Below, one piece after another: positions 1 through 9,697 of a stretch of DNA of 64,000 nt. The notes under the pieces were generated by a model. That model was not told the origin of the DNA, did not search any database, and worked only from the letters and a program-made list of their open reading frames with translations. How positions within the stretch are numbered: position 1 is the stretch's first letter; each line of letters begins with the position of its first letter. Source of the stretch: Gynurincola endophyticus (GTDB lineage Bacteria; Bacteroidota; Bacteroidia; Chitinophagales; Chitinophagaceae); NCBI RefSeq assembly GCF_003991195.1, contig NZ_RCWL01000011.1, forward strand, positions 44,064-108,063, given 5' to 3'. The position numbers and the translations under genes were made by a program.

Positions 1-1
1 A

Positions 2-262
2 ATTTATTTTGCAATAAGATTTACATTCTTATACAAAAAGTTTGGCATTCAACCACTCACTATACAATCGCTCTATATTCTTATAGTTGGAATTTGCTGT
101 TACTGCATAGCCTTGTATCCAACCCAAACCATTAGTGGTTTTTACGGAATAATATTAAGGTCACTCATTTTTGTTTCAACCTATATTGTTTTGGCTTACC
201 GGATAAAAATCAGTGAAGACCTTAATTATTATATCAATAAGTGCTTACGCGTATTTCAGTAG
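2..262 (+). CDS. C-terminal end of polysaccharide flippase-like membrane protein (partial)
   Basis: The frame is open from the left edge of the window to a TAG at 260-262, giving 86 residues of a protein that starts outside the window. It is very hydrophobic, with two membrane-spanning stretches (about residues 20-40 and 50-70 of the visible part). It ends in a short basic cytoplasmic tail. The composition and the ending with YIN and a final Gln resemble the last helices of Wzx/MATE-type oligosaccharide flippases, but too little is visible to be sure. Its last 18 bases overlap the end of the convergent gene on the other strand. Confidence 0.55.
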   Translation: MYFAIRFTFLYKKFGIQPLTIQSLYILIVGICCYCIALYPTQTISGFYGIILRSLIFVSTYIVLAYRIKISEDLNYYINKCLRVFQ

Positions 263-1621
263 TTTCTGAAATGATTTTTCGGTAATGTGATAGTCAGCCA
301 TTTCAATTAATAGCTTTTCTTTACTATTAAAAGCTACGCCCATACCTGCCACTTCCACCATATCGATATCATTGGCACTGTCGCCGATGGCAATGGTGTT
401 AGCAACCGCAATATTATATTCGTGACATATATAATGAAGCGCATTTGCCTTGCTAAAAACAGGTTTAGGATTTTCCCAATTCTGATAAAAGAAATAAGAA
501 GGTATACTTACTTCTCCTGTAACCCTGCCTTCAATTAATTCGAGGTTATTCGCCAAAGCAAAGTCTGCTCCTATGTGCGATTTGACATAATTTGTTATAA
601 ACTGATAACTATCAGAAATAATACCTACCACATATCCTTTTGATTTGAGCTCTTTAACAACATCTACAATATCATCAATCATTGGTATTTCATGAACGAT
701 GGCTAAAAGTTCGGTAATTGACCTTCCTTTCAGTAGCAGGGCCACTTGTTTCGTTCGGGTATTGGGTTCAAGAGATGATTCACGAAGCTTTTTGAGTTCG
801 TCTTCAAATCCAAATTTTTTAGCACAGGTATCAATAAAACGGCCTTGAAGAATAGTATCATCCATATCAAATGCCGCCAGTTTTTTTAAAGAGAATTGAT
901 TATTCATTAATGCATCTTCTAATGATTCTGAAATAACGTGAATGGTTTGCAGTTCGTCTAAGGTTACTAAATTACCTTTTCTTAAAATTGCTTTATTGAT
1001 AATAGCTTTCGCCACCTCACCACTCATCTTTCCGAGCATATGCCAGGGTTTACTTTTATTTTCGATATAACCGATGTTCACCTCCTTCATTTTTGCATGC
1101 ATCAGGTGAGCGTCAATTAAAATGCCGATATCCACTCCATAGTCACTTACCAGGTGTAGCTTTTGTAAAAACTCTTTACTACCGGCAATCATGCCGCTAA
1201 GTGGTTGAGAAAAGATACTTAACTCGGGATAAAATATCTGTAACAAGGGTTTTGCTACCAGTTCGGTAACACGCCCTGCATTTCTGCTGAAACTGGCTTT
1301 TATCAGTTCAAAACCCTCTTTCAGAATAGGTTCAGTAAGCAGATAAATAGTTTGGGCGGGATAAGGATCAATATCACCATCCAGAAAAACGATACAATTA
1401 TTAGTGGCTGCCATAATACCTTCTTTCATTGAAATACCTTTTCCTAACCGGGTACTGTCAATTACTTTTGCACCTGCTTCCAAAGCAAAGTTTTTAGTAT
1501 TATCTACACTGGCATCATCAATAACAATTACTTCAGTTACTCCTTTTGATTGAAATGCAAATCTCACTACATTTCCAATTGTTTTTTCTTCATTCAATGC
1601 GGGAATAACCACTGAAATCAT
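245..1621 (-). CDS. Glucosyl-3-phosphoglycerate synthase-like glycosyltransferase fused to HAD-IB phosphatase
   Basis: This 458-residue protein has two domains. Residues 1-230 are a GT-A glycosyltransferase: VIPALNEE near residue 5, a DGD metal motif at 81-83, and GRVTEL at 116-121 followed by a QPLSG stretch and YGVDIGILID. That set is characteristic of glucosyl-3-phosphoglycerate synthases (GT81) and not of generic GT2 enzymes. Residues 245-458 are a SerB-like HAD phosphatase with DMDDT at 252-256 (nucleophile Asp252), SDS at 336-338, Lys391 and GDSAND at 413-418. The inferred role is to make glucosyl-3-phosphoglycerate and then dephosphorylate it to the compatible solute glucosylglycerate in one polypeptide. 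The glycosyltransferase class is fairly secure; the substrate and the coupling of the two steps are inference. The gene is convergent with the flippase tail and overlaps it by 18 bp. Confidence 0.75.
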   Translation of the reverse strand: MISVVIPALNEEKTIGNVVRFAFQSKGVTEVIVIDDASVDNTKNFALEAGAKVIDSTRLGKGISMKEGIMAATNNCIVFLDGDIDPYPAQTIYLLTEPILKEGFELIKASFSRNAGRVTELVAKPLLQIFYPELSIFSQPLSGMIAGSKEFLQKLHLVSDYGVDIGILIDAHLMHAKMKEVNIGYIENKSKPWHMLGKMSGEVAKAIINKAILRKGNLVTLDELQTIHVISESLEDALMNNQFSLKKLAAFDMDDTILQGRFIDTCAKKFGFEDELKKLRESSLEPNTRTKQVALLLKGRSITELLAIVHEIPMIDDIVDVVKELKSKGYVVGIISDSYQFITNYVKSHIGADFALANNLELIEGRVTGEVSIPSYFFYQNWENPKPVFSKANALHYICHEYNIAVANTIAIGDSANDIDMVEVAGMGVAFNSKEKLLIEMADYHITEKSFQKLLKYA

Positions 1622-1780
1622 ACGCGAATAATTTTTAAAAGTGAAGAGATATAGAAGGAGAAGCCTTTAAAGATACGATTTTTTACTAATGTCTCCAAGA
1701 GCATAATAAACAGAACCCGGGTTTTAATATGTATCTACCTGAAAGATAGTATATTTGATTAGAAAGAAAATCTCGTTAAA

Positions 1781-2677
1781 ATGAAACTTAAACACCTTTT
1801 CCTGATTCTTATTATCTTTTCTATGTTATCAAACAGCTGCTCTACCGGTAAAGAACAACCGATATCAAGCATTCAGCAAATACTGGATACTGCTCAAGGC
1901 CAGTTTGCCGTAGCTTATAAAAATTTAACTACCGGTGAAACGGTCTTCTTTAATGAAGATTCGGTTTTTCATGCTGCCAGCACAATGAAAACGCCCATTA
2001 TGGTAGAGTTATACCGCAATGTAAGCGATGGAAAATTCACGATGAATGATTCTGTGTTAATTAAAAATGAATTTACCAGTATTGTTGACGGAAGCATTTA
2101 TCAATTAGATAGCACGGCTGATTCTGAAAAGTCATTGTATCAACGTGTTGGAACTTCTACCACACTCTATGAATTAACTAAAGAGATGATTATTACCAGT
2201 AGTAACCTCGCTACAAACATTCTTATTGAGTGGGTAAAACCTGAAGCGATTAAACAAACCTTAGCTGCTGCAGGAATTGAAGATGTAAAAGTATTAAGAG
2301 GTGTAGAAGACGGTAAAGCTTATCGCGCGGGTTTGAATAATACCACTACAGCCAGAGGAATGATGTTATTCTTTGAAGCCCTGTATGAGAATAAATTTAC
2401 TACTGAAGCGTACACGAAAGAAATGATCGATATTCTTGGTGAACAGAAGTTTAATGAAATCATCCCGGCTCATCTTCCCGACAATGTAAAAGTGATTCAT
2501 AAAACCGGCAGTATTACCGGAGTGGTGCACGATGCCGGTGTGGTAATATTACCTGATGGAACCAGCTACTGCCTGGTATTACTTTCAAAGAAACTGGAAG
2601 ATAGTGAAAAAGGCAAAGCTACTTTAGCAAATATTTCTAAAATTTTATATGAACACACGATAAGAGTTAAAAATTAA
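1781..2677 (+). CDS. Class A beta-lactamase-like serine hydrolase lipoprotein
   Basis: The protein has 298 residues. It starts with a lipoprotein signal ending LSNSC (Cys20), so it is probably anchored in an envelope membrane. The serine-hydrolase motifs are present in order: STMK at 67-70 (Ser67 nucleophile), SSN at 140-142 in the place of the usual SDN, and HKTG with KTG at 241-243. A loop around RGVED (173-177) may supply the general base in place of the classical omega-loop Glu166. This matches the 'beta-lactamase enzyme family' (PF13354) more than a classical resistance enzyme. It could act on beta-lactams or on peptidoglycan-related peptides. It is a single gene with flanking intergenic DNA on both sides. 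Confidence 0.8.
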   Translation: MKLKHLFLILIIFSMLSNSCSTGKEQPISSIQQILDTAQGQFAVAYKNLTTGETVFFNEDSVFHAASTMKTPIMVELYRNVSDGKFTMNDSVLIKNEFTSIVDGSIYQLDSTADSEKSLYQRVGTSTTLYELTKEMIITSSNLATNILIEWVKPEAIKQTLAAAGIEDVKVLRGVEDGKAYRAGLNNTTTARGMMLFFEALYENKFTTEAYTKEMIDILGEQKFNEIIPAHLPDNVKVIHKTGSITGVVHDAGVVILPDGTSYCLVLLSKKLEDSEKGKATLANISKILYEHTIRVKN

Positions 2678-2768
2678 TAATTAAGAATTACTCAGTTAAT
2701 TGCGGCGGCGTAATATTTTCCGGAAACACATAAATAAAAACTAATGACTAAGCATTCTTAATTCATAA

Positions 2769-3908
2769 TTATTTCGGCAGTATCGGTCGCTCCACTCTTG
2801 TAGGAGATGTTGTAATGGCTTCGAGAAACGCCATCAAGGCCTTTTTTTCGTGCTGATTGATGTCAAGCGGTTTGAGTAAGGTATCCGTTTTCGGAAACAA
2901 AGGATCCGATTTCTGGGCCTCTGTAGGGCGTGGCTGGGGCATGCCGGCAATATACATATTCAGAATACCTTCTATTTCATCAAAGAGACCATTATGCATC
3001 CATGGACGGGTACGCATCACATCTCTTAAAGAAGGTGTTCTGAACTTACCAACATCTTCCGGATCTTCTGTTACCAGATATCTTCCCAGGTCTTCATATT
3101 TCCTTCCATAGTAAGTAAGTCCGAGATTATGATATTTCTGATCTGACATCAATGGTCCGTTATGACAGTTAATACATCTGGCTTTTGTTCTGAAGAGGTG
3201 TAACCCCTCAATTTCCAGGTCTGTCATTCGCGTATACCGTCCTTCTATAAACTCATCAAAACGGCTTTTACGTGAACGGATGGTTCTTTGAAAAGTAGCG
3301 AGTGCATCCACGATTCTGTCGAGATTGATTCGCTCATCACCGTAAGCCGCTTCAAACAAAGGTTTATAGCCTTCTATTTTGGATAATTTATAACCAAGAG
3401 CAGGGGGCTCCTGATTCATTTCATGTAAAGTAGCAATTGGGTTAATCGCCTGATCTTCCAGACTTTTCGATCTTCCGTCCCAGAAAAGTTCTTTAAATAA
3501 TCCGATATTCAACAATGAATTGGTATTGCGGGTACCGGGTAAATGGTCGTGACCGATTGATAAAGTTCTGCCGTCGCCCCATGAAAGGTCAGGTTCGTGG
3601 CAGGTGGCGCAGGAGATCTGATTGGAACCTGAAAGCCGGGGATCAAAGAAAAGTGTTTTTCCGAGTATGACTTTAGGGTTCGCTAATGTTTTAGCAAGAT
3701 TGGAATCGCGGGGTAAAAGCCCCAGTTCTTCCCAGTTCACACCGGCATCCACCCAGGGAGCGGGCCAGTTTTTAGGATCCTGGGCGTAGAGAATACGTAA
3801 GGAGTCATTCAATACAATCACCATGCTTTTACCATCGAACTTATTGGTAAAAGCTACTCCACTCATTACCAGCATTAATACGCCGATTATAACTCCTGAC
3901 TTTTTCAT
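2769..3908 (-). CDS. Di-haem cytochrome c peroxidase/MauG-family protein
   Basis: I start this 379-residue protein at 3908 (MKKSGVIIGV...), which gives a clean signal peptide and lies 4 bp after the preceding gene. An upstream in-frame start would bury the end of that gene and add a non-signal leader. Two c-type haem motifs are visible: CATCH (100-104) and CINCH (245-249). An MHNG motif near residue 304 supplies the usual distal Met/His environment of the second haem. FDPRLSGSNQISC and PSLRDV are typical of bacterial cytochrome c peroxidases. The enzyme should be periplasmic and reduce peroxide or, as in MauG/MbnH, oxidise a protein partner. It is the last gene of a four-gene operon with a TonB receptor, a lipoprotein and a beta-barrel. 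Confidence 0.85.
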   Translation of the reverse strand: MKKSGVIIGVLMLVMSGVAFTNKFDGKSMVIVLNDSLRILYAQDPKNWPAPWVDAGVNWEELGLLPRDSNLAKTLANPKVILGKTLFFDPRLSGSNQISCATCHEPDLSWGDGRTLSIGHDHLPGTRNTNSLLNIGLFKELFWDGRSKSLEDQAINPIATLHEMNQEPPALGYKLSKIEGYKPLFEAAYGDERINLDRIVDALATFQRTIRSRKSRFDEFIEGRYTRMTDLEIEGLHLFRTKARCINCHNGPLMSDQKYHNLGLTYYGRKYEDLGRYLVTEDPEDVGKFRTPSLRDVMRTRPWMHNGLFDEIEGILNMYIAGMPQPRPTEAQKSDPLFPKTDTLLKPLDINQHEKKALMAFLEAITTSPTRVERPILPK

Positions 3909-3912
3909 GTGC

Positions 3913-5439
3913 TTACAAAAATACGCCAAATCTAATTTGAAACAATGTTCTGGATAAACCCGGATAGCTTCTTGGGAGGATATTGCCTTCAGGCATTTTT
4001 GCCCATTGCATTCTTCCGGTAAATCCAGCAAATGTAGTCAGATTTTCGATAGGAAAGTGATATTGTATACTGAAAGCAGCATCAGTGACAGTAGCATTAT
4101 TATAATAATAATCATACTTTACTACCCGATCAATAAAAGAATTTTGAATAGAACCCAGGTTTAAGAGGCTATTGGTAGGCTTTGTATACCCCCCTGTCAA
4201 CTTAATATGGAAATAATTCTCATTCTTCTGATACAGAAATTTACCTGCAGTAATATTAAAAGAAGCATGATCATATTGATGATACACCCCCATAGCAGCA
4301 TCCTTTCTAAACCAATCCTGGTATCGTGCGTGTAAGTTAACTTCCCATGACGGTTTATTATTCCTGTGAATCAGATCACCTATCAGAATACCATAACTAT
4401 TTTTGTCATTCGTATAGTTATCAATAAACAACTTTTTATTATTATCTCTGATCTGCAAACTCTCATACGAAAGTTTAGAATACAGAACGTGTTGATTGAT
4501 TTTATAGTTTAAAAATGCATTCAGGTATAATTTGTCATAGTAAACAATTCCGAACCAACTGTTTTCAAGTAGTTCAGATTCTGTTAATCGCTGGGTAACG
4601 TCTTCTTTTTCACTTTGAATATTTGCATTTAAATACAATTGCCATTTTCTTCCAAGATATGAATATGCAGCCTGAAAATTATTACCCCGGCTAGTACGGT
4701 AAAGATTACGCGCTGTAGTCCAATATAAACCATAACCGTAACCATACATCATATGATTGATATAAATCGTATCTGAAAAACGGTCCGTAAGATCTTTATT
4801 CATATAACCTACGGTAGTTTCCAGATTTTTTGCAATGACTGTTGCACCTGCAGAAATTGAGTGTTTAGGCAGAAAACGATATTCCAGGGCAGCGGTATAT
4901 TCCTGGTGCTGATCAAAAATTTCCGGACGCGGGTCGATTGTACGCCATTTATTTTCAGCTTTATAATTTAGGCCAGCCATCAGATGGAATTTCGAATTGA
5001 TTTCCCAATCAGCCATGCCTTTAAAATCATATTTCAATCCTCCCCATGAACCTTTTCTAAATGCATAAAAATAATAGGGAATTTCATCGCTATAGGTATA
5101 TTGCATTGTATTACCTACCGAATCAGCACGGAAGTATTCAAAGTTGAAAGAACCGTAAAAACGGATACTATTCACTTTTTTCAACCCTTCACTAAAAAAA
5201 TTAAGATCTCTTCTTTCAGGTGCATCCTGCGAACGATGGAAATCTCCTTTCACATTGCCGTATTGCGCAGTTATTATTCCAAAAGTATCCACCTGAAACC
5301 AGTTCATCGTCGTAATCTGGCGGAGGCTGTTTCTTTTAAACTGTTGAAAGAAATCTGTCATATCTTCTTTTGAAAGCACATCCTGAGAAAATATTGTTAC
5401 AGGAAATAGCAGTAATATGACCACAATATATTTAAACAT
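3913..5439 (-). CDS. Putative outer-membrane beta-barrel protein (DUF6850-like)
   Basis: This 508-residue protein has a signal peptide (MFKYIVVILLLFPVTIFSQ). After it come many alternating aromatic/polar stretches of 8-12 residues separated by short turns, and the protein ends in FQIRFGVFL. A C-terminal aromatic after a beta strand is the usual outer-membrane insertion signal. There is no recognisable catalytic motif. It resembles the DUF6850 barrel family found beside DUF4876 proteins in Bacteroidota, an assignment from memory. It sits between the DUF4876-like lipoprotein and the di-haem peroxidase, 4 bp before the latter, so the operon assignment is secure while the function (porin, assembly partner or receptor accessory) is not known. 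Confidence 0.7.
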   Translation of the reverse strand: MFKYIVVILLLFPVTIFSQDVLSKEDMTDFFQQFKRNSLRQITTMNWFQVDTFGIITAQYGNVKGDFHRSQDAPERRDLNFFSEGLKKVNSIRFYGSFNFEYFRADSVGNTMQYTYSDEIPYYFYAFRKGSWGGLKYDFKGMADWEINSKFHLMAGLNYKAENKWRTIDPRPEIFDQHQEYTAALEYRFLPKHSISAGATVIAKNLETTVGYMNKDLTDRFSDTIYINHMMYGYGYGLYWTTARNLYRTSRGNNFQAAYSYLGRKWQLYLNANIQSEKEDVTQRLTESELLENSWFGIVYYDKLYLNAFLNYKINQHVLYSKLSYESLQIRDNNKKLFIDNYTNDKNSYGILIGDLIHRNNKPSWEVNLHARYQDWFRKDAAMGVYHQYDHASFNITAGKFLYQKNENYFHIKLTGGYTKPTNSLLNLGSIQNSFIDRVVKYDYYYNNATVTDAAFSIQYHFPIENLTTFAGFTGRMQWAKMPEGNILPRSYPGLSRTLFQIRFGVFL

Positions 5440-5540
5440 AAAATCTATTTAAAAGTAATCAGACAGCATCCTCATTCAATCAAAAGCCGACAACTCCCAA
5501 TCAACTGAATATGCTATCTGATATACTTTAACTGTTCACA

Positions 5541-6902
5541 CTAGTTTGCGAATCCGTAAGGAAGAGCCAAACTCATTGTCACAAAATCTTCCGCACTGTT
5601 ATTACTATCCTGTAATACTTTTCTGCCGTTTACCACTTTTGCGGTTTTTCTCATCAATGACTGAGAACTGTACTGGCCGTCAGTCACCCATGTTGGACCG
5701 GCATCAATTTTATTATTTAATTTTCTTGCATTACGTTGTGTCGCTTCCGGATTTGGATTCAACGTTTGTACGCCATCTAATACATATTCAATCGGGATCT
5801 GATAGAACAAAGTAGTATTGGCGTCAATTACTTTCACATCAGGGGTAGCCCATTTAGGATAAGAAGTAATTACCTGAGGTAACTTATAAATTACAAAAGC
5901 ATCTCTACCGGTAGCATCCATAATTAAATCTGTAGCATGTTTAATAGAGAAAATAACTACATTCGGAACATCCGGATTATCAATATCAAAATCATAAGCA
6001 CCACCGTTTCTTAGATCGCCGTAATACACTTCCCAGTCGGCACCACTTAAATCAATCGTTAAAGCAGGGTCTTTTACCAATTGCTGCTCGCCATTATTTT
6101 TAACATAAGGAGCTTTATGGTTAATGGCATTTGCTGCAATAATGATGCTTTCGCCCGGTTCAATCGGGTGAGATGTACCAGAACCCGGAATCATGAAAGC
6201 AGACTCTACATAAATGTAATTTTCATATGCCGTGTTTCCCATTGCAGTAGTATTCGAAAGAGATTTAGACCAATCGAATTGTTTGTACAACGGATGTGAA
6301 GCGTCAGTAATAAAATAGCCCGGAGATAAGTCCTGTGTAGAGAATTTAGAAGCAACACCTTTCACCTGAGAGAAGTAAAGACTATCAGCATACAACACTT
6401 CATTAGAGTTATTATAAACTTCAACAAAACAATCTCTGAAGCTGGCTGCATTAGAAGTATGGCTACCTGCATAATATAATTGTTTAATCACCAGATCACC
6501 CACTTTACCAACATCCATTTTCAGATCGTAAGTAGTGCCGGGAACTGCACTTACATTCACATTATTTAATAATCCGTTAAAGTTTACAACTTCTGTACCC
6601 ACTTCAATACCGGTTGCCTGAAAATATTCTTCAGCAGATAAAACAACGCTGGCAGAAATTTTATATAATCCCAATGATACTCCTCTGAAAGACGCTACAC
6701 CCTGAGCATTGGTATTCTGAGTAGCATTTACTCCTAATATTTCATTTTCAATTTTCACTTGTATATTATTCAAAGGAAAATCGAATTCTTCAAATTGAAC
6801 TTTTACATCAAAATCAACCGTACTGGTAGAAATATCAGTATCTTTTTTACAGGCAGTCAGCGCTACCATTAAACTTGCTACTAAATAGACTAATTTTTTC
6901 AT
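5541..6902 (-). CDS. DUF4876-like surface lipoprotein
   Basis: The protein has 453 residues. It begins with a lipoprotein signal (MKKLVYLVASLMVALTAC, lipid Cys at 18), then an Ig-like/carboxypeptidase-regulatory type beta domain (about 30-125) with the pattern VDFDVKVQFEEF..NVTTQGVASF. The remainder is a long beta-rich region with no catalytic motif I recognise. It contains a lamin-tail-like stretch (DCFVEVYNNSNEVLYADSLYF, about 155-175), a pattern associated with DUF4876 proteins. It starts 2 bp after the receptor gene stop, so translation is probably coupled. By analogy with SusD-like and similar lipoproteins it may help the receptor capture a ligand at the cell surface; this is inference from position. 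Confidence 0.7.
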   Translation of the reverse strand: MKKLVYLVASLMVALTACKKDTDISTSTVDFDVKVQFEEFDFPLNNIQVKIENEILGVNATQNTNAQGVASFRGVSLGLYKISASVVLSAEEYFQATGIEVGTEVVNFNGLLNNVNVSAVPGTTYDLKMDVGKVGDLVIKQLYYAGSHTSNAASFRDCFVEVYNNSNEVLYADSLYFSQVKGVASKFSTQDLSPGYFITDASHPLYKQFDWSKSLSNTTAMGNTAYENYIYVESAFMIPGSGTSHPIEPGESIIIAANAINHKAPYVKNNGEQQLVKDPALTIDLSGADWEVYYGDLRNGGAYDFDIDNPDVPNVVIFSIKHATDLIMDATGRDAFVIYKLPQVITSYPKWATPDVKVIDANTTLFYQIPIEYVLDGVQTLNPNPEATQRNARKLNNKIDAGPTWVTDGQYSSQSLMRKTAKVVNGRKVLQDSNNSAEDFVTMSLALPYGFAN

Positions 6903-6904
6903 AA

Positions 6905-9697
6905 TTACTTAATTGTTAATTGAAGGTCCAGGCTAAAGGATGGTTGTCCGTTGTAATATCTCACAATTCTGGTATTCGGATCTACATATAGCGGACGTAT
7001 GTTGAATATATTATAAGCATTGAACGACAAACGAAGCACTTCACCGATATCTTTAGACAGGCGCATGTGAATATTGTAATAAACCATATCAGGATTATGT
7101 ACTCTTGTTTGTAAAGTATTATTGGCTTTCCACAGGTGCTGATACTCGGGAGACTGAGCTTCATTTTTAGTTAAAGGATAAAAATTACCGCTACGATCAT
7201 AGTAGCCGTCAGGGAATTTATCTTCCAAAGGACTTTCAGTATAATTTTTCCAGAAAATTTCACCGGTAAATGTAAAGGCCATTTTTAATTTTGGAATATG
7301 CGTAATACTCGAAAGAGTAGATTTTACGTTGACTGATTTACTTTCGCTGGAAAGAAATGCAGCATACAAAGCTTTCCTGTTTTCATCAAAATTATTGGCT
7401 TCGGGGGTAACTATTCGTGGAAGATTATTCTTATAGTAGCTCTCATACCATGCGGTCGTAAGATTAAATGAAGTTAAGATGGCTTTGATTTTTTTTGTAT
7501 TAATCATTATATCCATCCCTTTTGAGTGATTATACACGCCGTTACCTAAGGTGGTATAAGTTTTATAAATGTATTTGGTATCACCGTTTGCCCAATAGGT
7601 AGGTTTCGATCCCGGATTGACAGAATAGTCGTATAGCGGAACATCCAGTAATAAAAGGTTAGAAACAGAACCGAATCCATTTTCAGAAACCCTGTCAAAA
7701 TAATTGACACCTATGCTGGCATAAGCGTGTTCATAACTCAATCCCAGTTCATACGATCGGCTACTATAGGGCTTGAGGTTATCTTTATTATTTTGTTCGA
7801 TCACTTGTGTATATACAAGGTACAGGTATTCATTGGCGGTAGCTCCGGTCAGTTCCAGAATAGGAATATCATAATAAATATTACCCGGATAAATTTGCGA
7901 CATCGAAGGCGTTTTGTAACTCAATCCCCAGGAAGCATTAAACCTTAACTTAGGTAATATTTCATAATTGGCACTTAAACGTGGTGCAGCATTAATATAA
8001 CCGTTCTGCCAATCTCCTCTTAAGCCGAAATTAGCATTGAGTGTTTTACCCCATATATCTGTTCTGAACTGATTTTCAACATAAGCGCCATATGTTACCA
8101 TTGCAGGCAGAATACGGAAATTGGTAGGCCGGTCGTTTACCCCTTCCTCGCTTTGAAAACGGGGTTTATCCTGATCAATAACTATTCCTTTTCCTTTATT
8201 TGCAGAATAGCTATAGTTTAAGCCATAATTGATACGATAATAAAAACTGCGGTCTGATACAGTTGTATGCATATTCAGCGTAGCATTGAGGTTTACCGGT
8301 TCACCCAATATTCTGCGATAGGCAAGATAATATCCCGGCATAATTTCACCTTCGCTGACACCGGTTTCCATTGCATAGGCAATTTTTTTAAAACTGCTGT
8401 TTAAATAATACTGGTCAAAAGATTCCTGTTGACCGATACTCACGGAAGTATTCAGTTCAATAGATTTGATCAGGGCGGTATTTAAATCTTTAGCAAAACG
8501 ATTGGAGATTCTGATTGATTTATTAATAAAAGCAGAAGCTCGGTCGGAAGGGTCATCAGCATCCACCCGTCCCTGGTCTCTGGAATCCATATAATCGAGC
8601 GAGAGAGTATTTCTGATACCATTGGCTCTGGAACTTTTGATCGTCCACATAACACCTGCATTGATGCGTTCCATGGTTTTTCTGCTATTACGCGGATCGT
8701 CGTGTCCGTTCAGATAATTCAAACTGACATTCAACGCCCCCGCATTGCTTCCCAGGTTAAATCCTTTGCTGAGGGAGGTATTTAACAAGCCGCTGGTATT
8801 ATTAATTCTGGCCCGTAATGCTGAATTACCGGCTTGTCGTACGATATTTACAACGCCCGAAGTATAATCTCCATATCTGGCGCTGGCTACTCCCTGAATA
8901 ACTTCTATTTTTTCAATATTTTCGGTAGAAAGGCTTCTGAAATCAAATCCATCGTGTGAAAGAGCAGCTGTATATTGATTATAGATAGAGCCATTTTGAA
9001 CGGTTCTGTCATCGAAAGCATTATTCCAGTGGCGGATATTGGCACCGAAACCATTCTTGGCAATGTTTAAAGATTGCATATCAGCGCCGTTATTCCAGTT
9101 TACACCGTCAACAATTACCGCAGTTCCGAAAGTATTATTCATAATAAACTCCCTGGAAACTCCGCTGGCAGCAGTAATACCGCTTCGCAACATTAAAGGA
9201 TTATAACTTTGAATGGCTACACTTGACTTTAAAATGGTTTGTCCGGGTAGGTAATTTAAAATCTCGCTTACACTCACAGCCTGTGTTTGTTCAATAGCTG
9301 TACGGTCAAATATAATACTGGAGTTAGAGTTCTTATTAGCACTTTGAGTGGCGGTAACCTGTACTTGTTCAAGGCTCAGGTCATTATTCTTCAAAACGAT
9401 ATTCCGGATGGTACCTGCCCACGCAGCCTCTACAGTGATGTTTTTTCTTTCTTTTCCGACGTGTGAAAAATTTACAACTACTTTTTCCTGAAAAGAAGGA
9501 ACATTCAAATAAATAATACCTGAATTATTTGCCACTGCTGATATTTCCCAGGGGTAAAGGGTAGCAGTAGTAAAGTTGAGGGTTTGTCCTTTTTCATCAA
9601 GAACACGAAATGCCAATGTATTTTTTGTTTGAGCATTTAGGGTAAAAGATGTACAGGAACCTATAAAAAGGAGTGCTATCAGTTGCAAAAATTTCAT
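6905..9697 (-). CDS. TonB-dependent outer-membrane receptor
   Basis: I place the start at 9697 (MKFLQLIALLFIGSC...), giving 930 residues with a normal signal peptide ending LNAQ. The alternative ATG 24 bp upstream adds a charged leader. The N-terminal ~90 residues form a carboxypeptidase-regulatory-like beta domain. A plug follows (FDRTAIEQTQAVSVSEILNYLPGQ, then VIVDGVNW and ENIEKIEVIQGVASARYG), and then a long 22-strand-type barrel. The last residues, PSFSLDLQLTIK, form a terminal beta strand. It is the first gene of the operon with the DUF4876-like lipoprotein, the barrel and the di-haem peroxidase. The transported ligand is not evident; a metal-binding or haem compound is possible given the peroxidase. 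Confidence 0.88.
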   Translation of the reverse strand: MKFLQLIALLFIGSCTSFTLNAQTKNTLAFRVLDEKGQTLNFTTATLYPWEISAVANNSGIIYLNVPSFQEKVVVNFSHVGKERKNITVEAAWAGTIRNIVLKNNDLSLEQVQVTATQSANKNSNSSIIFDRTAIEQTQAVSVSEILNYLPGQTILKSSVAIQSYNPLMLRSGITAASGVSREFIMNNTFGTAVIVDGVNWNNGADMQSLNIAKNGFGANIRHWNNAFDDRTVQNGSIYNQYTAALSHDGFDFRSLSTENIEKIEVIQGVASARYGDYTSGVVNIVRQAGNSALRARINNTSGLLNTSLSKGFNLGSNAGALNVSLNYLNGHDDPRNSRKTMERINAGVMWTIKSSRANGIRNTLSLDYMDSRDQGRVDADDPSDRASAFINKSIRISNRFAKDLNTALIKSIELNTSVSIGQQESFDQYYLNSSFKKIAYAMETGVSEGEIMPGYYLAYRRILGEPVNLNATLNMHTTVSDRSFYYRINYGLNYSYSANKGKGIVIDQDKPRFQSEEGVNDRPTNFRILPAMVTYGAYVENQFRTDIWGKTLNANFGLRGDWQNGYINAAPRLSANYEILPKLRFNASWGLSYKTPSMSQIYPGNIYYDIPILELTGATANEYLYLVYTQVIEQNNKDNLKPYSSRSYELGLSYEHAYASIGVNYFDRVSENGFGSVSNLLLLDVPLYDYSVNPGSKPTYWANGDTKYIYKTYTTLGNGVYNHSKGMDIMINTKKIKAILTSFNLTTAWYESYYKNNLPRIVTPEANNFDENRKALYAAFLSSESKSVNVKSTLSSITHIPKLKMAFTFTGEIFWKNYTESPLEDKFPDGYYDRSGNFYPLTKNEAQSPEYQHLWKANNTLQTRVHNPDMVYYNIHMRLSKDIGEVLRLSFNAYNIFNIRPLYVDPNTRIVRYYNGQPSFSLDLQLTIK

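Noticed and set aside
2857..3111. Plus-strand ORF of 84 residues
   Set aside because: It lies wholly inside the di-haem peroxidase gene on the opposite strand, lacks any motif, and the peroxidase haem motifs prove the other frame.
3909..4031. N-terminal extension of the peroxidase frame
   Set aside because: It overlaps the C-terminus of the preceding gene and precedes a complete signal peptide; the start at 3908 is preferred.
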